Shown in pieces: positions 40,776 to 49,613 of a DNA stretch of 64,000 nucleotides. The notes beneath the pieces were generated by a model. The model saw nothing but the letters and a program-made list of their open reading frames with translations, was not told the origin of the DNA and made no database searches. Source of the DNA: Oceanicaulis alexandrii DSM 11625 (GTDB lineage Bacteria; Pseudomonadota; Alphaproteobacteria; Caulobacterales; Maricaulaceae); NCBI RefSeq assembly GCF_000420265.1, contig NZ_ATUP01000001.1:124001-188000 (forward strand). The letters run 5' to 3'. Position numbers and translations under genes: made by a program. Position 1 is the stretch's first letter; the number at the start of each line of letters is the position of its first letter.

Positions 40776-41816
40776 TTACCCTTCCGCCTTGCCGGCCAGG
40801 GCTTTCGCCTGGTCGATCCAGTTATCGCGCTCGATCCGGCCGCGCAGCTTCAGCGCCGCATCGACCCAGACCGCTTCTTCAGCGCTCCAGCTTGCGATCT
40901 GGCTGTAATGATAAACGCCGATTTCGTTCAGCGAGGTTTCAAGCTTCGGCCCGAGACCGGTCAGCTTTTTGAGATCGTCGGCCTTGCCGCTCGGCTTTTT
41001 CAGGAGCTTGGGCTCCTTGCCGGCGCCAGCGTCCGCTGCAGCGCCTTTCGGCGCAGGCGATTTCGCCTTGGCTTTGGGCTTGGCCTTGGTCTCGGCTGAC
41101 TTTTCCTGCGGCTTGGCGGGCTCCGCCTTGCGCACGTCAGCATCGGTCGCGCCCTTGGTGTTGGGCAGCTTGACCTTTTTGGCGCGCGAGCCGTCATACA
41201 GGCTCTCATCGACCAGGGTCAGGGTGGTCGCCTGGGTCGGCTCAGAGCAAGAGCGCCCCGAGATCGGGCCCGCCTTGACCTCTTTGCCGGCGCGCAGATC
41301 GTCGAGCATCTGCTCGAGCGCATCCGCCGTCAGGTCTTCGTAATAGAGATCGCCTTCAGTGTTGGAGATCTGGACCATCGGCGCATTGGCGCAGGCGCCC
41401 AGGCACTCGACTTCTTCCCAGGCCAGAAGGCCGTCCGAAGAGACGTATTCGCGCCCCTTCTTGCCGATCTTTTTCTCGCACACCGCCTTGAGGTCATCCG
41501 CCCCGCGCAGCCAGCACGGGGTCGTGCCGCACACCTGGATCAGGTGTTTGCCGGTCTGGGCGAGATTGAACATGGTGTAGAAGGTCGCCACTTCGTAGAC
41601 GCGGATATACGGCATGCCGCAGCGTTCCGCGATCTCGCGCATGGCGGGTTCTGACACCCAATTGTCCTGCTTTTGCGCGATCCAGAGCAGCGGAATGACC
41701 GCTGACGCCTTGCGCTCTTCAGGGTATTTGGCGAGCCAGAACTGGACCTTGGCTTCGCTCTTCTCATTGAAGACGAAGCTTTCGGGTTGCTCGGCGGCGA
41801 TGCGACGCGCGCTCAT
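40776..41816 (-). CDS. nuoE: NADH-quinone oxidoreductase subunit E, C-terminally extended
   Basis: Thioredoxin-fold [2Fe-2S] subunit beside NuoF. The first 190 or so residues are the canonical protein with ligands in [11 protein letters not shown] and [11 protein letters not shown]. At 346 residues it is about twice the E. coli length (166). A Lys/Ala/Pro-rich linker (about residues 225-275) follows, then a C-terminal module of about 60 residues, [19 protein letters not shown] and on, resembling a helix-hairpin-helix fold. Such extensions are known in alphaproteobacterial NuoE. It overlaps nuoD by four bases. Confidence 0.96.
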   Translation of the reverse strand: MSARRIAAEQPESFVFNEKSEAKVQFWLAKYPEERKASAVIPLLWIAQKQDNWVSEPAMREIAERCGMPYIRVYEVATFYTMFNLAQTGKHLIQVCGTTPCWLRGADDLKAVCEKKIGKKGREYVSSDGLLAWEEVECLGACANAPMVQISNTEGDLYYEDLTADALEQMLDDLRAGKEVKAGPISGRSCSEPTQATTLTLVDESLYDGSRAKKVKLPNTKGATDADVRKAEPAKPQEKSAETKAKPKAKAKSPAPKGAAADAGAGKEPKLLKKPSGKADDLKKLTGLGPKLETSLNEIGVYHYSQIASWSAEEAVWVDAALKLRGRIERDNWIDQAKALAGKAEG

Positions 41817-43003
41817 CGGTCAATCTCCCCGAACACGATGTCGAGTGAGCCCAGGATCGCGGAGACGTCCGCGAGCATGTGGCCCTTATTGAGGTAATCC
41901 ATGGCCTGAAGGTGCGCGAAACCAGGCGCGCGAATTTTCAGGCGATAGGGTTTGTTGGTGCCGTCGCCGATCAGGTAAACGCCGAACTCGCCCTTGGGCG
42001 CTTCAACGCAGGCATAGGCCTGACCTTCGGGAACATGCACGCCTTCGGTGTACAGTTTGAAGTGCTGGATCAGCGCTTCCATGGACCGCTTCATCTCGGC
42101 GCGACGCGGCGGCGCGAACTTGGAATCCACCGGCAGCACATCGCCCTGGTTCTCCTCGCGGGAGAGCCAGTCGCAGCACTGCTTCATGATCTTCATGGAT
42201 TCCCGCATCTCTTCCATGCGGCACAGATAGCGGTCGTAATTGTCGCCGTTCTTGCCCAGCGGAATCTGGAATTCCAGCTCGTCATAGACTTCATAGGGCT
42301 GCGAGCGGCGCAGATCCCAGGCCATGCCCGAACCGCGCACCATGACGCCGGAGAAGCCCCATTCAAGCGCATCCTGCTTGGACACCACGCCGATATCGAC
42401 ATTGCGCGCCTTGAAGATGCGGTTCTCGGTCAGAAGGGTCTCGAGATCGTCCACATGCTGGGTGAACTGGTCACACCAGGCGTCGATATCGTCAATCAGC
42501 TCTTGCGGCAGGTCCTGGTGAACGCCGCCCGGACGGAAATAATGAGCGTGCAAGCGTGCGCCGGAGGCGCGCTCGTAAAAACCCATCAGCTTCTCGCGCT
42601 CTTCAAAGCCCCAGAGCGGCGGGGTCAGCGCGCCCACATCCATCGCCTGCGTGGTGACGTTCAGCAAATGGTTCAGGATACGGCCGATTTCAGAATACAA
42701 GACGCGCACATAAGAGGCGCGCTTGGGCACGGGAATGCCCGCAAGCTTCTCTATCGCCAGGCAGAACGCATGCTCCTGGTTCATCGGCGCCACATAGTCG
42801 AGGCGGTCAAAATAGCCGATGCCTTGCAGATAGGTCTTGTGCTCCAGCAGCTTCTCGGTGCCGCGGTGCAGAAGACCGATATGCGGGTCCACGCGCTCGA
42901 CCACTTCGCCATCCAGCTCCAGCACCATGCGCAGCACGCCGTGGGCGGCGGGGTGAACCGGACCAAAGTTGATCGTGAAATTGCGGATGTCGGTTTCAGC
43001 CAT
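41813..43003 (-). CDS. nuoD: NADH-quinone oxidoreductase subunit D
   Basis: 49-kDa subunit that lines the quinone site with NuoB, 396 residues. [44 protein letters not shown] is the conserved N-terminal quinone-site segment. [18 protein letters not shown] and a C-terminal D-I-V-F-G-E-I-D-R ending are diagnostic. It is separate from NuoC here, not fused as in E. coli. Confidence 0.97.
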   Translation of the reverse strand: MAETDIRNFTINFGPVHPAAHGVLRMVLELDGEVVERVDPHIGLLHRGTEKLLEHKTYLQGIGYFDRLDYVAPMNQEHAFCLAIEKLAGIPVPKRASYVRVLYSEIGRILNHLLNVTTQAMDVGALTPPLWGFEEREKLMGFYERASGARLHAHYFRPGGVHQDLPQELIDDIDAWCDQFTQHVDDLETLLTENRIFKARNVDIGVVSKQDALEWGFSGVMVRGSGMAWDLRRSQPYEVYDELEFQIPLGKNGDNYDRYLCRMEEMRESMKIMKQCCDWLSREENQGDVLPVDSKFAPPRRAEMKRSMEALIQHFKLYTEGVHVPEGQAYACVEAPKGEFGVYLIGDGTNKPYRLKIRAPGFAHLQAMDYLNKGHMLADVSAILGSLDIVFGEIDR

Positions 43004-43008
43004 GACGT

Positions 43009-43623
43009 TTACGCCTTCCCTTCCGCTTTCTCATCGCCGGGCAGCACGTATTTCGCGCCTTCCCAAGGGCTGAGGAAGTCAAAGTCACGGTAGTCCTGAA
43101 CCAGCTCGACGGGCTCGTAGACCACGCGCTTCTGCTCGTCGTCATAAACGACCTGGTTGAAGCCCGAGAGCGGGAAGTCCTTGCGCAGCGGATGACCATG
43201 GAAACCATAATCGGTCAGGATGCGGCGCAGGTCGGGGTGGTGGTCAAACAGGATGCCATACATGTCGAAGGCTTCGCGTTCATTCCAGTTCGCCGCCGGA
43301 AACAGCTCGACGACAGAATCGACCGCTGTGTCTTCATCCGTGCTCAGCACCACGCGAATGCGCTGGTTCAGATGCATGCTCAGAAGGTGATAGACCACGT
43401 CAAACCGATCCGCGCGAGACGGCCAGTCCACGCCGCAAATATCGATCAGCGTCGTGAAGCGGCACAGGGCGTCGTCACGCAGGAAACGCAAAACCTTCAC
43501 CACGCGGTCGCGGTGAATGGTCAGCGTCAGTTCCTCATGGGCGACATCCACACTGCGGACATCGTCGCTAAGCGCCGCAGAGATATGCGCGCCCAGTTCT
43601 GTCAGCGTTTCGGTCTTGCTCAT
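43009..43623 (-). CDS. nuoC: NADH-quinone oxidoreductase subunit C
   Basis: 30-kDa peripheral-arm subunit of complex I, 204 residues. Its signature is [41 protein letters not shown]. It helps assemble the Q module and holds no cofactor. It lies five bases before nuoD. Confidence 0.97.
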   Translation of the reverse strand: MSKTETLTELGAHISAALSDDVRSVDVAHEELTLTIHRDRVVKVLRFLRDDALCRFTTLIDICGVDWPSRADRFDVVYHLLSMHLNQRIRVVLSTDEDTAVDSVVELFPAANWNEREAFDMYGILFDHHPDLRRILTDYGFHGHPLRKDFPLSGFNQVVYDDEQKRVVYEPVELVQDYRDFDFLSPWEGAKYVLPGDEKAEGKA

Positions 43624-43647
43624 AAGAGCGTCTCCTGGACAGGCGCC

Positions 43648-44211
43648 TTAGCGCTCAATCGAGCCTTCGCGGCGAATTTTCTTCTGAAGCTGCAAGATGC
43701 CGTACACAAGAGCCTCAGCGGTCGGCGGGCAGCCCGGCACATAGATGTCGACCGGCACGATGCGGTCACAGCCGCGCACCACAGAATACGAATAGTGGTA
43801 ATAGCCGCCGCCATTGGCGCAGCTGCCCATGGAGATGACATAGCGCGGCTCAGGCATCTGGTCGTAGACCTTGCGCAAAGCCGGAGCCATCTTGTTGGTC
43901 AGGGTGCCGGCCACGATCATCACGTCGGACTGGCGGGGCGAGCCGCGGGGCGCAGCGCCCAGACGTTCCACGTCATAACGCGGCATGGAGGCTTGCATCA
44001 TCTCCACCGCGCAGCAGGCCAGACCAAAGGTCATCCACATCAGCGAGCCGGTGCGCGCCCAGGTGATGAGGTCGTCGGCGCGCGCCACAAGAAAGCCCTT
44101 GTCGGCCAGCTGATCGCTGACGCCGTCAAAGAACGGATCGTGCTTTTGCGGGTCGTAATGCGGCGTCTTGGCAGTCGCGGCGGCGCCCGCCGGAACAATC
44201 AGGTCAGACAT
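43648..44211 (-). CDS. nuoB: NADH-quinone oxidoreductase subunit B
   Basis: Carries terminal [4Fe-4S] cluster N2, which reduces quinone. The 187-residue product has [11 protein letters not shown] with the tandem Cys pair, and [45 protein letters not shown] with the other two ligands. The start MSDLIVPAG at 44211 is preferred; the longer frame lies within the end of nuoA. Confidence 0.97.
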   Translation of the reverse strand: MSDLIVPAGAAATAKTPHYDPQKHDPFFDGVSDQLADKGFLVARADDLITWARTGSLMWMTFGLACCAVEMMQASMPRYDVERLGAAPRGSPRQSDVMIVAGTLTNKMAPALRKVYDQMPEPRYVISMGSCANGGGYYHYSYSVVRGCDRIVPVDIYVPGCPPTAEALVYGILQLQKKIRREGSIER

Positions 44212-44216
44212 GAGCC

Positions 44217-44582
44217 CTACTCCCAGTCCAGCGCGCCTTTGCGCCACTCATAAAGAAAGCCAACCGTGAGAACCCCCAGGAAGACCATCATCGACCAGAA
44301 GGCCGTGATGCTGCCGTCGAAGATCGGGAACAACCAGGGGAAGAGGAATGCGACTTCCAAGTCGAAGATGATGAACAGGATCGCCACCAGATAGAAGCGC
44401 ACGTCGAATTTCATCCGCGCGTCGTCAAAGGCGTTGAAGCCGCATTCATACGTGGAGACTTTTTCCGGATCCGGATCAGACGGCGCCAGCACGAAAGCGG
44501 CGAGAATGAACGCCAGGCCCAGCCCAGCGGCTATGCCCAGAAAGATCAGGATCGGCAGATATTCCAACAGGAGCGCGTTCAT
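44217..44582 (-). CDS. nuoA: NADH-quinone oxidoreductase subunit A
   Basis: Three-helix membrane subunit of complex I, 121 residues. [39 protein letters not shown] is the family signature, with the conserved loop and membrane acids. The ATG at 44580-44582 gives [15 protein letters not shown], the usual start directly before the first helix. It is the first gene of nuoABCDEFGHIJKLMN. Confidence 0.96.
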   Translation of the reverse strand: MNALLLEYLPILIFLGIAAGLGLAFILAAFVLAPSDPDPEKVSTYECGFNAFDDARMKFDVRFYLVAILFIIFDLEVAFLFPWLFPIFDGSITAFWSMMVFLGVLTVGFLYEWRKGALDWE

Positions 44583-44914
44583 GAGAGGTCGCACCTTCCC
44601 CGCATCAAGATGGCCAATGGGCCGAAGCATCACAGCTGTTCATTCGGTCAGATAAATCCAAACAAACGCTTGCACAGTGAGTCCCCGGCCGCGGTTGAGG
44701 CGGAAGCTAGTCCGGTGACTGCCCGCTCGCAAGCCGAAAGCACTGTCCAAATGCGGTCTAATATGGGGAAAAGACGACAATAATTGCGAATGCTTCTCAG
44801 TTACCGAACTAATCCTTTCAAGTGTTTCATTTTCTGCAACAGATCCAGCCATGATACGCCGTACGTATGGGCATGATGACGCAACAGCGTCCACATTCGG
44901 CCAGGGGCATCTAC
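44583..44914. other. Divergent intergenic region between nuoA and the exporter operon
   Basis: 332 bases with no convincing gene. On the minus strand TTGCGA (44728-44733) and TAGCTT (44705-44710) are 17 bases apart, a weak candidate nuo promoter with a leader of about 120 bases. The + strand holds a candidate promoter for the exporter, listed separately. The middle part is AT-richer than its surroundings. Confidence 0.4.
44784..44813 (+). promoter_or_regulatory. Candidate promoter of the MacA/MacB-type operon
   Basis: TTGCGA (44784-44789) and ACTAAT (44808-44813) are 18 bases apart, about 100 bases upstream of the adaptor gene. The match is moderate. Confidence 0.35.
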
Positions 44915-46387
44915 GTGAAACGCATTTTACTCGCAGGCGGAGCGATTCTCGCCGCCGCAGCATTGATTTGGTTCCTCTTTTTACGCGGGGACGCCGCAGC
45001 GACCGGCGACCTTCTCGTGGAGACCTCTCCTGTTGAGGCGCGCGACATCTCGCGAATCGTTTCCTCCTCAGGCGCCATCGCGCCCCTGATCACCGTTGAG
45101 GTGGGCTCACAGCTATCCGGTCAGGTGCTTGAGCTGCATGCCGACTTTAATGACCAGGTCTCTTCAGGCGATCTCCTGGCGCGCATCGATCCGCAGACCT
45201 TCCAGACGCGCGTCGAGGAGGCTCAGGCCACGCTGCAAGTCGCGAGCGCCCAGGTCTCTGTGGCGGAGGCCAATCTGGAACGCGCGCGGGTGGATCGTGA
45301 AATCTCCCAACGCAATTTCGATCGGGCGCAGGAGCTGGTCCAGCGCGGCACCTATTCAGCCGCTCAGTATGACGCAGCGGAATCAGAGTTGGCGGCGGCC
45401 AATGCGGCGCTATTGGTGGCCCAGGCCAATTTGCGGAACTCCCGGGCCAGCGAACAGCAACGCCGCGCTTCGCTTGAAAGCGCGGAAGTGGATCTGGAGC
45501 GCACTTTCATTCGATCTCCCATCGAGGGCGTCGTGATCGACCGCCAGATTGATGAAGGCCAGACCGTGGCTGCATCCTTTAATGCGCCCGTGCTGTTCCT
45601 GATCGCGCAGGACCTGTCGCGCATTCAGATCGAAGCGGAAATCGATGAAGCTGATATTGGTCAGATTGATGAGGGTCAGACCGTCACCTTTGACGTGGAC
45701 GCCTATCCCGACCGGGAATTTGCCGGTGAAGTCACCCAGGTGCGCCTCGCCGCCACCAATGAAGGCAATGTGGTCACCTATACGGTCGTGATCCAGGCGG
45801 ACAATCCGGGCCAGCGCTTGCTGCCGGGCATGACGGCGAACGTCTCAATCGTGACCGGTCAGGTCGAGGGCGCGCTGTCCGTGCCGAACGCCGCGCTGCG
45901 CTTCGCCCCGCGCGGCGCGGCGGAAAGCCTGGTCGTCGCCGCTGAAGACCAGGCGGACGGCGGCCAACGCGGCGGTCGCGGCGGCGCCGGCATGATCGAC
46001 CGGCTCGCCGAAGAGCTTGAGCTGACCGATGAGCAGCGCAGCGAAGCCGAACGCGCCTTACGTGAAACCTTCCAACAAATGCGCGCCCAGTTCCAGAACC
46101 CCGCCCCCGGCGCCGCGCGTCCCAATCCGCAAGCGCTGATCCGGCGCGCTCTGTCTGACATTCTGACCACAGAACAATTGGCGCGATATGACCAGATGAG
46201 CCAGGAGCGCTCGCGCCAACGCGATCAGGTGCGCCGCGGCTCGATCTGGATTGAAACCGCCGAGGGCCGCCTTCAGGAACGCCAGGTCGGCATCGGTCTT
46301 TCTGACGGGCAGTACACCCAGATCCTCGGCCCTTCGATCACCGAGACGGATCGCGTCGTCACGCGCGTTCGCGAGACCAACGGATGA
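44915..46387 (+). CDS. macA: MacA-like periplasmic adaptor (HlyD/RND-MFP family)
   Basis: Membrane fusion protein linking an inner membrane ABC exporter to an outer membrane channel. The 490-residue product has an N-terminal anchor (VKRILLAGGAILAAAALIWFLFL). SSSGAIAPLITVEVGSQLSGQVLELHADFNDQVSSGDLLARIDPQTF is the lipoyl half. A long coiled-coil hairpin and the second half (FIRSPIEGVVIDRQIDEGQTV) follow, then beta-barrel domains. An unusual Gly-rich and helical insert lies near the C terminus. I chose the GTG at 44915 because AGGGG lies seven bases upstream; an in-frame ATG at 44867 has no ribosome site. The symbol denotes family, not proven substrate. Confidence 0.85.
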   Translation: MKRILLAGGAILAAAALIWFLFLRGDAAATGDLLVETSPVEARDISRIVSSSGAIAPLITVEVGSQLSGQVLELHADFNDQVSSGDLLARIDPQTFQTRVEEAQATLQVASAQVSVAEANLERARVDREISQRNFDRAQELVQRGTYSAAQYDAAESELAAANAALLVAQANLRNSRASEQQRRASLESAEVDLERTFIRSPIEGVVIDRQIDEGQTVAASFNAPVLFLIAQDLSRIQIEAEIDEADIGQIDEGQTVTFDVDAYPDREFAGEVTQVRLAATNEGNVVTYTVVIQADNPGQRLLPGMTANVSIVTGQVEGALSVPNAALRFAPRGAAESLVVAAEDQADGGQRGGRGGAGMIDRLAEELELTDEQRSEAERALRETFQQMRAQFQNPAPGAARPNPQALIRRALSDILTTEQLARYDQMSQERSRQRDQVRRGSIWIETAEGRLQERQVGIGLSDGQYTQILGPSITETDRVVTRVRETNG

Positions 46388-47067
46388 CCGAGCCACTCAT
46401 TCAGGCGCGCAGTCTGACGCGCGTCTATACTCTGGGCGGCAGTAACGTTTACGCGCTCGCCGGAGTGGATTGCACCATCAACGCCGGCGAATACGTCGCC
46501 ATCATGGGGCCTTCCGGCTCCGGCAAATCCACCTTCATGAACATGGTGGGAGCGCTGGACCGGCCCAGCTCTGGCGAACTTGTGATCGCCGGGGAAGCCC
46601 TGTCGGGCATGACGCCTGACGAGCTGGCTGACTTTCGCAATCGCAAGGTCGGTTTCGTGTTCCAGCAGTTCAACCTGCTGCCGCGCACCACGGCGCTCGA
46701 CAATGTCGCCCTGCCCCTGCTCTATCGCGGAATGCCTCCCAAACAGCGTCAGGAACGCGCCGCGGAATGCCTGACGATGGTCGGGCTCGGGGACAGGATG
46801 GACCACCATCCGTCCCAACTCTCCGGCGGTCAGCAGCAGCGTGTCGCCATCGCCCGCGCCCTGGCGGGCAAGCCCTCCATCCTGCTGGCGGACGAACCCA
46901 CAGGCGCTCTCGACAGTCAGACCACGATTGAGGTGCTTGATATTCTCGATCAACTCAATGCCGAGGGCATCACGATCGTGCTCGTCACGCACGAAAACGA
47001 AGTGGGCTCTCGCGCCAGACGCCGGATCTGGTTCCGGGACGGCCTGATCGTGGAGGACGACCGATGA
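46384..47067 (+). CDS. MacB-type ABC transporter ATP-binding protein
   Basis: ATPase of the exporter, 227 residues. Walker [10 protein letters not shown] is near residue 40, with [26 protein letters not shown] as Q-loop, signature [15 protein letters not shown] and Walker [16 protein letters not shown]. In E. coli MacB the ATPase and permease are one chain; here they are two genes, overlapping the neighbours by four bases on each side (ATGA). Substrates of such systems include macrolides, peptides and lipids; none can be assigned here. Confidence 0.93.
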   Translation: MTEPLIQARSLTRVYTLGGSNVYALAGVDCTINAGEYVAIMGPSGSGKSTFMNMVGALDRPSSGELVIAGEALSGMTPDELADFRNRKVGFVFQQFNLLPRTTALDNVALPLLYRGMPPKQRQERAAECLTMVGLGDRMDHHPSQLSGGQQQRVAIARALAGKPSILLADEPTGALDSQTTIEVLDILDQLNAEGITIVLVTHENEVGSRARRRIWFRDGLIVEDDR

Positions 47068-48314
47068 ACATGATGGCGGCGATTGGAGTTGCGCTGACAG
47101 CTTTGCGCGTCAACGCCCTGCGCAGCTTCCTGGCCATTCTGGGCGTGATTTTCGGCGTCATGGCCGTGATCACGACCGTCTCGCTGGCCGATGGCGCCAG
47201 CCAGGCCGTGCAGGACCAGATTTCCTCTCTGGGTTCGAACTCGCTCAACATTCGCGCCGGGTCCAATAATCGCGGCGGACGGCGTGGCGGCGCCGGCAGC
47301 GGTACGCCCTTTTCCTCTGATGATGTCGACGCCATGCGCAATCAGGTGGACGTGGTCGTGGCGGCCTCCGGCACGATCGACGGAGCCGTCACCGCGGTCG
47401 TGGACGGCGTGAACTGGCCGACGCAAATCACGGGCGTTCATCCCGATTATCTCGAAATCCGCGACTGGACGGTCTCGGACGGCCGCATGTTCTCCGTAGT
47501 CGATGTGGACCGCAGTTCCCGCGTCGCGGTTCTGGGTCAGACCGTGGCGGATGAACTCTTCCCCTCAGGCGGCGCCATCGGCGCTTCGGTCCGGCTCAAC
47601 AGCCAGCCGTTTGAAATCATCGGCATCCTGTCCGAGCGGGGCCAGTCGAGCTTTGGCCAGGACCAGGACGACATCATCATGGCGCCCATCTCCACCGTGC
47701 GCTCGCGCGTGGTGGGCTATTCGCGCGCTGGCGTGCGGGATCCGGTCCAGCGGGTCTGGGTGAAGATCGCCGCGGGCGAGGACATGGATTACGCGACGGA
47801 AGAGCTGGAAAACTTCCTGCGCGTCCTGCGCGGGATTGATCCCGGAGAGGACGACGATTTTCAGGTCCGCAACTTCGCTGAATTCATCACCGCCTTCCGC
47901 GCCACTGAAACCGTCATGGGATTGCTGCTAGCTGTGGCGGGTTTGATCACCCTGATCGTCGGCGGCATCGGCATCATGAACGTGATGCTGGTCTCGGTGA
48001 CCGAACGCACGCGTGAAATCGGCCTGCGTCTCGCCATCGGCGCGCGCCGGGCGGACATCCGCAATCAGTTCCTGATTGAATCGGTCGTGCTGTGTTCGGT
48101 GGGCGGCGTGCTGGGTCTGTTGTTCGGTCTGGGTCTGGCGCTCAGCATCGAGCAGTTCGCGCCAGCGCTGGGCGTCAACCTGAACGTGGCGGTGAAACCC
48201 ACCATCGCGTTGGTCGCGATTGGGGCCTCGACGCTGGTCGGCGTTCTGTTCGGCTTTTATCCAGCGCACCAGGCCAGCCGCCTCGATCCGATCACGGCGC
48301 TGCGCCACGAATAA
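47064..48314 (+). CDS. MacB-type ABC transporter permease
   Basis: A 416-residue permease with one N-terminal span (LRVNALRSFLAILGVIFGVMAVITTVSLADG) and a large periplasmic domain of about 230 residues. Three C-terminal spans carry the FtsX motif GGIGIMNVMLVSVTERTREIGLRLAIGARRADIRNQFLIES. A Gly/Arg-rich patch (NNRGGRRGGAGSG) sits at the base of the periplasmic domain. It is the last gene of the adaptor-ATPase-permease operon, and no outer membrane channel gene is adjacent. Confidence 0.93.
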   Translation: MNMMAAIGVALTALRVNALRSFLAILGVIFGVMAVITTVSLADGASQAVQDQISSLGSNSLNIRAGSNNRGGRRGGAGSGTPFSSDDVDAMRNQVDVVVAASGTIDGAVTAVVDGVNWPTQITGVHPDYLEIRDWTVSDGRMFSVVDVDRSSRVAVLGQTVADELFPSGGAIGASVRLNSQPFEIIGILSERGQSSFGQDQDDIIMAPISTVRSRVVGYSRAGVRDPVQRVWVKIAAGEDMDYATEELENFLRVLRGIDPGEDDDFQVRNFAEFITAFRATETVMGLLLAVAGLITLIVGGIGIMNVMLVSVTERTREIGLRLAIGARRADIRNQFLIESVVLCSVGGVLGLLFGLGLALSIEQFAPALGVNLNVAVKPTIALVAIGASTLVGVLFGFYPAHQASRLDPITALRHE

Positions 48315-48342
48315 AGCCCTCCCCCGAAATACGAAACCATCA

Positions 48343-48372
48343 GAGGCCGCTCCGTCAGGCGCGGCCTCTTTT
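48343..48372 (+). terminator. Intrinsic terminator of the exporter operon
   Basis: An 8-bp stem, GAGGCCGC (48343-48350) with GCGGCCTC (48361-48368), a 10-base loop and a TTTT tail, 28 bases after the permease stop. Confidence 0.85.
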
Positions 48373-48436
48373 GCATCCATTTCGAACCAAGCAGGCATCT
48401 GACTTTGAACATTCATGATTTCAAAGCGAGCCCGCC

Positions 48437-49141
48437 ATGACCACCACGCCCCGCCCCCTCATGTTACTGGAGGTCCTGATCGCAGCCCTCGCCGCGATGA
48501 CGATCAAAGCCCTGATCGGCCTCGTCTTGTGGCGCTATGCCGGGCCCTTGACCCTGCTGATCGTTTTGTCGGGACTAACCGTCTATTTGCACTGGCGGGG
48601 GCTGGGTTGGCGGTCCTTTGGTCTAATCAAACTGCCCAAGCTGAAATCCTGGCTCCTGCTGCCTCTGCAAGCTTTGCTCGGCGTCGTGGTCATTCTGGCG
48701 ACGGGTGTGGGCTCAGCCTCTATCGGGACCGCTTTGGGTTTTGAGTTCATGGGTCAGGAGCCCGCAGGCGTCACGGATCGCTTCGGCGCGGTCGCGGACG
48801 GAAGCCTGCCTCATTACCTGTTATGGCTCGCAATCTCGATCCTTGCGGCGGGCCTAGGCGAAGAGCTGTTCTTTCGCGGCTACATGATCAACCGGCTGCG
48901 TGACGCCTTAGGATCAGGCGTTGTGATGACCGCCGTCAGCGTGATCTTGCCAGCGCTCTATTTCGGCTACGGTCATGTGTATTATCAAGGATTGCGAGGC
49001 CTTATAACGACCGGTCTGATCGGGCTTTCACTCGGCCTTCTGTTCCTGATCTACAAACGCAATCTGTGGCCCCTGGTGATCGCCCACGCCGCCGTGGACT
49101 GCCTTGTGTTCACAGCGTTGTATTTCAATCTGGACATCTAG
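48437..49141 (+). CDS. CPBP-family intramembrane metalloprotease
   Basis: A 234-residue membrane protein of about seven spans in the CAAX-protease/bacteriocin-processing (CPBP, Abi) family. The three active-site motifs are present in order: EELFFRGYMINRL (EExxxR, about residue 142), FGYGH (FxxxH, about residue 175) and HAAVDC (HxxxD, near the C terminus). Targets of bacterial CPBP proteins are mostly unknown. It stands alone between the exporter terminator and a hairpin near the tRNA-Asp genes. Confidence 0.88.
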   Translation: MTTTPRPLMLLEVLIAALAAMTIKALIGLVLWRYAGPLTLLIVLSGLTVYLHWRGLGWRSFGLIKLPKLKSWLLLPLQALLGVVVILATGVGSASIGTALGFEFMGQEPAGVTDRFGAVADGSLPHYLLWLAISILAAGLGEELFFRGYMINRLRDALGSGVVMTAVSVILPALYFGYGHVYYQGLRGLITTGLIGLSLGLLFLIYKRNLWPLVIAHAAVDCLVFTALYFNLDI

Positions 49142-49154
49142 ACGCACACTGTCA

Positions 49155-49180
49155 GCCGGCGCCTGACGACAGGCGTCGGC
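49155..49180. terminator. Strong hairpin between the CPBP gene and tRNA-Asp
   Basis: An 11-bp stem (one G-U pair) with loop ACGA begins 13 bases after the CPBP stop and lies 45 bases past the 3' end of the second tRNA-Asp on the other strand. No T run on either side, so efficiency as a terminator is uncertain. Confidence 0.5.
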
Positions 49181-49224
49181 GATTGTGAAACGCGTCTGAA
49201 AGTCGGGAAATATTCGATCTGAAC

Positions 49225-49301
<77 letters not shown>

Positions 49302-49335
49302 TCAGATCAATGCGTCGATAAGCTCGGCGCCAACT

Positions 49336-49355
49336 AAAACGCCGCTCGAAGCGGC
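49336..49355 (-). terminator. Terminator-like hairpin between the two tRNA-Asp genes
   Basis: On the minus strand GCCGCT and AGCGGC pair around loop TCG and are followed by GTTTTAG. It lies 18 bases past the first copy, so transcription of the second copy depends on readthrough or its own promoter. Confidence 0.6.
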
Positions 49356-49372
49356 ATGTCCTGATGATCTGA

Positions 49373-49449
<77 letters not shown>

Positions 49450-49488
49450 TCAGATCATCTGCGGCGCTGGGCCGCGTCAGGAAGCGTG

Positions 49489-49517
49489 TGTCTAAAGGCG
49501 CACCCGCGAAGGGTCAA
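49489..49517 (-). promoter_or_regulatory. Promoter of the tRNA-Asp genes
   Basis: Minus-strand TTGACC (49512-49517) and TAGACA (49489-49494) with a 17-base spacer. The predicted start is about 33 bases before the 5' end of tRNA-Asp copy 1. Confidence 0.65.
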
Positions 49518-49613
49518 GCGGGTTTTGCCAGCAAATGCAGCGTTCGCCTGTGGGAAAATCACAGCGTTGTGAGCCCGCTCGCCGCGGGCCCGGGACGACG
49601 CTAAGCTGACCTG

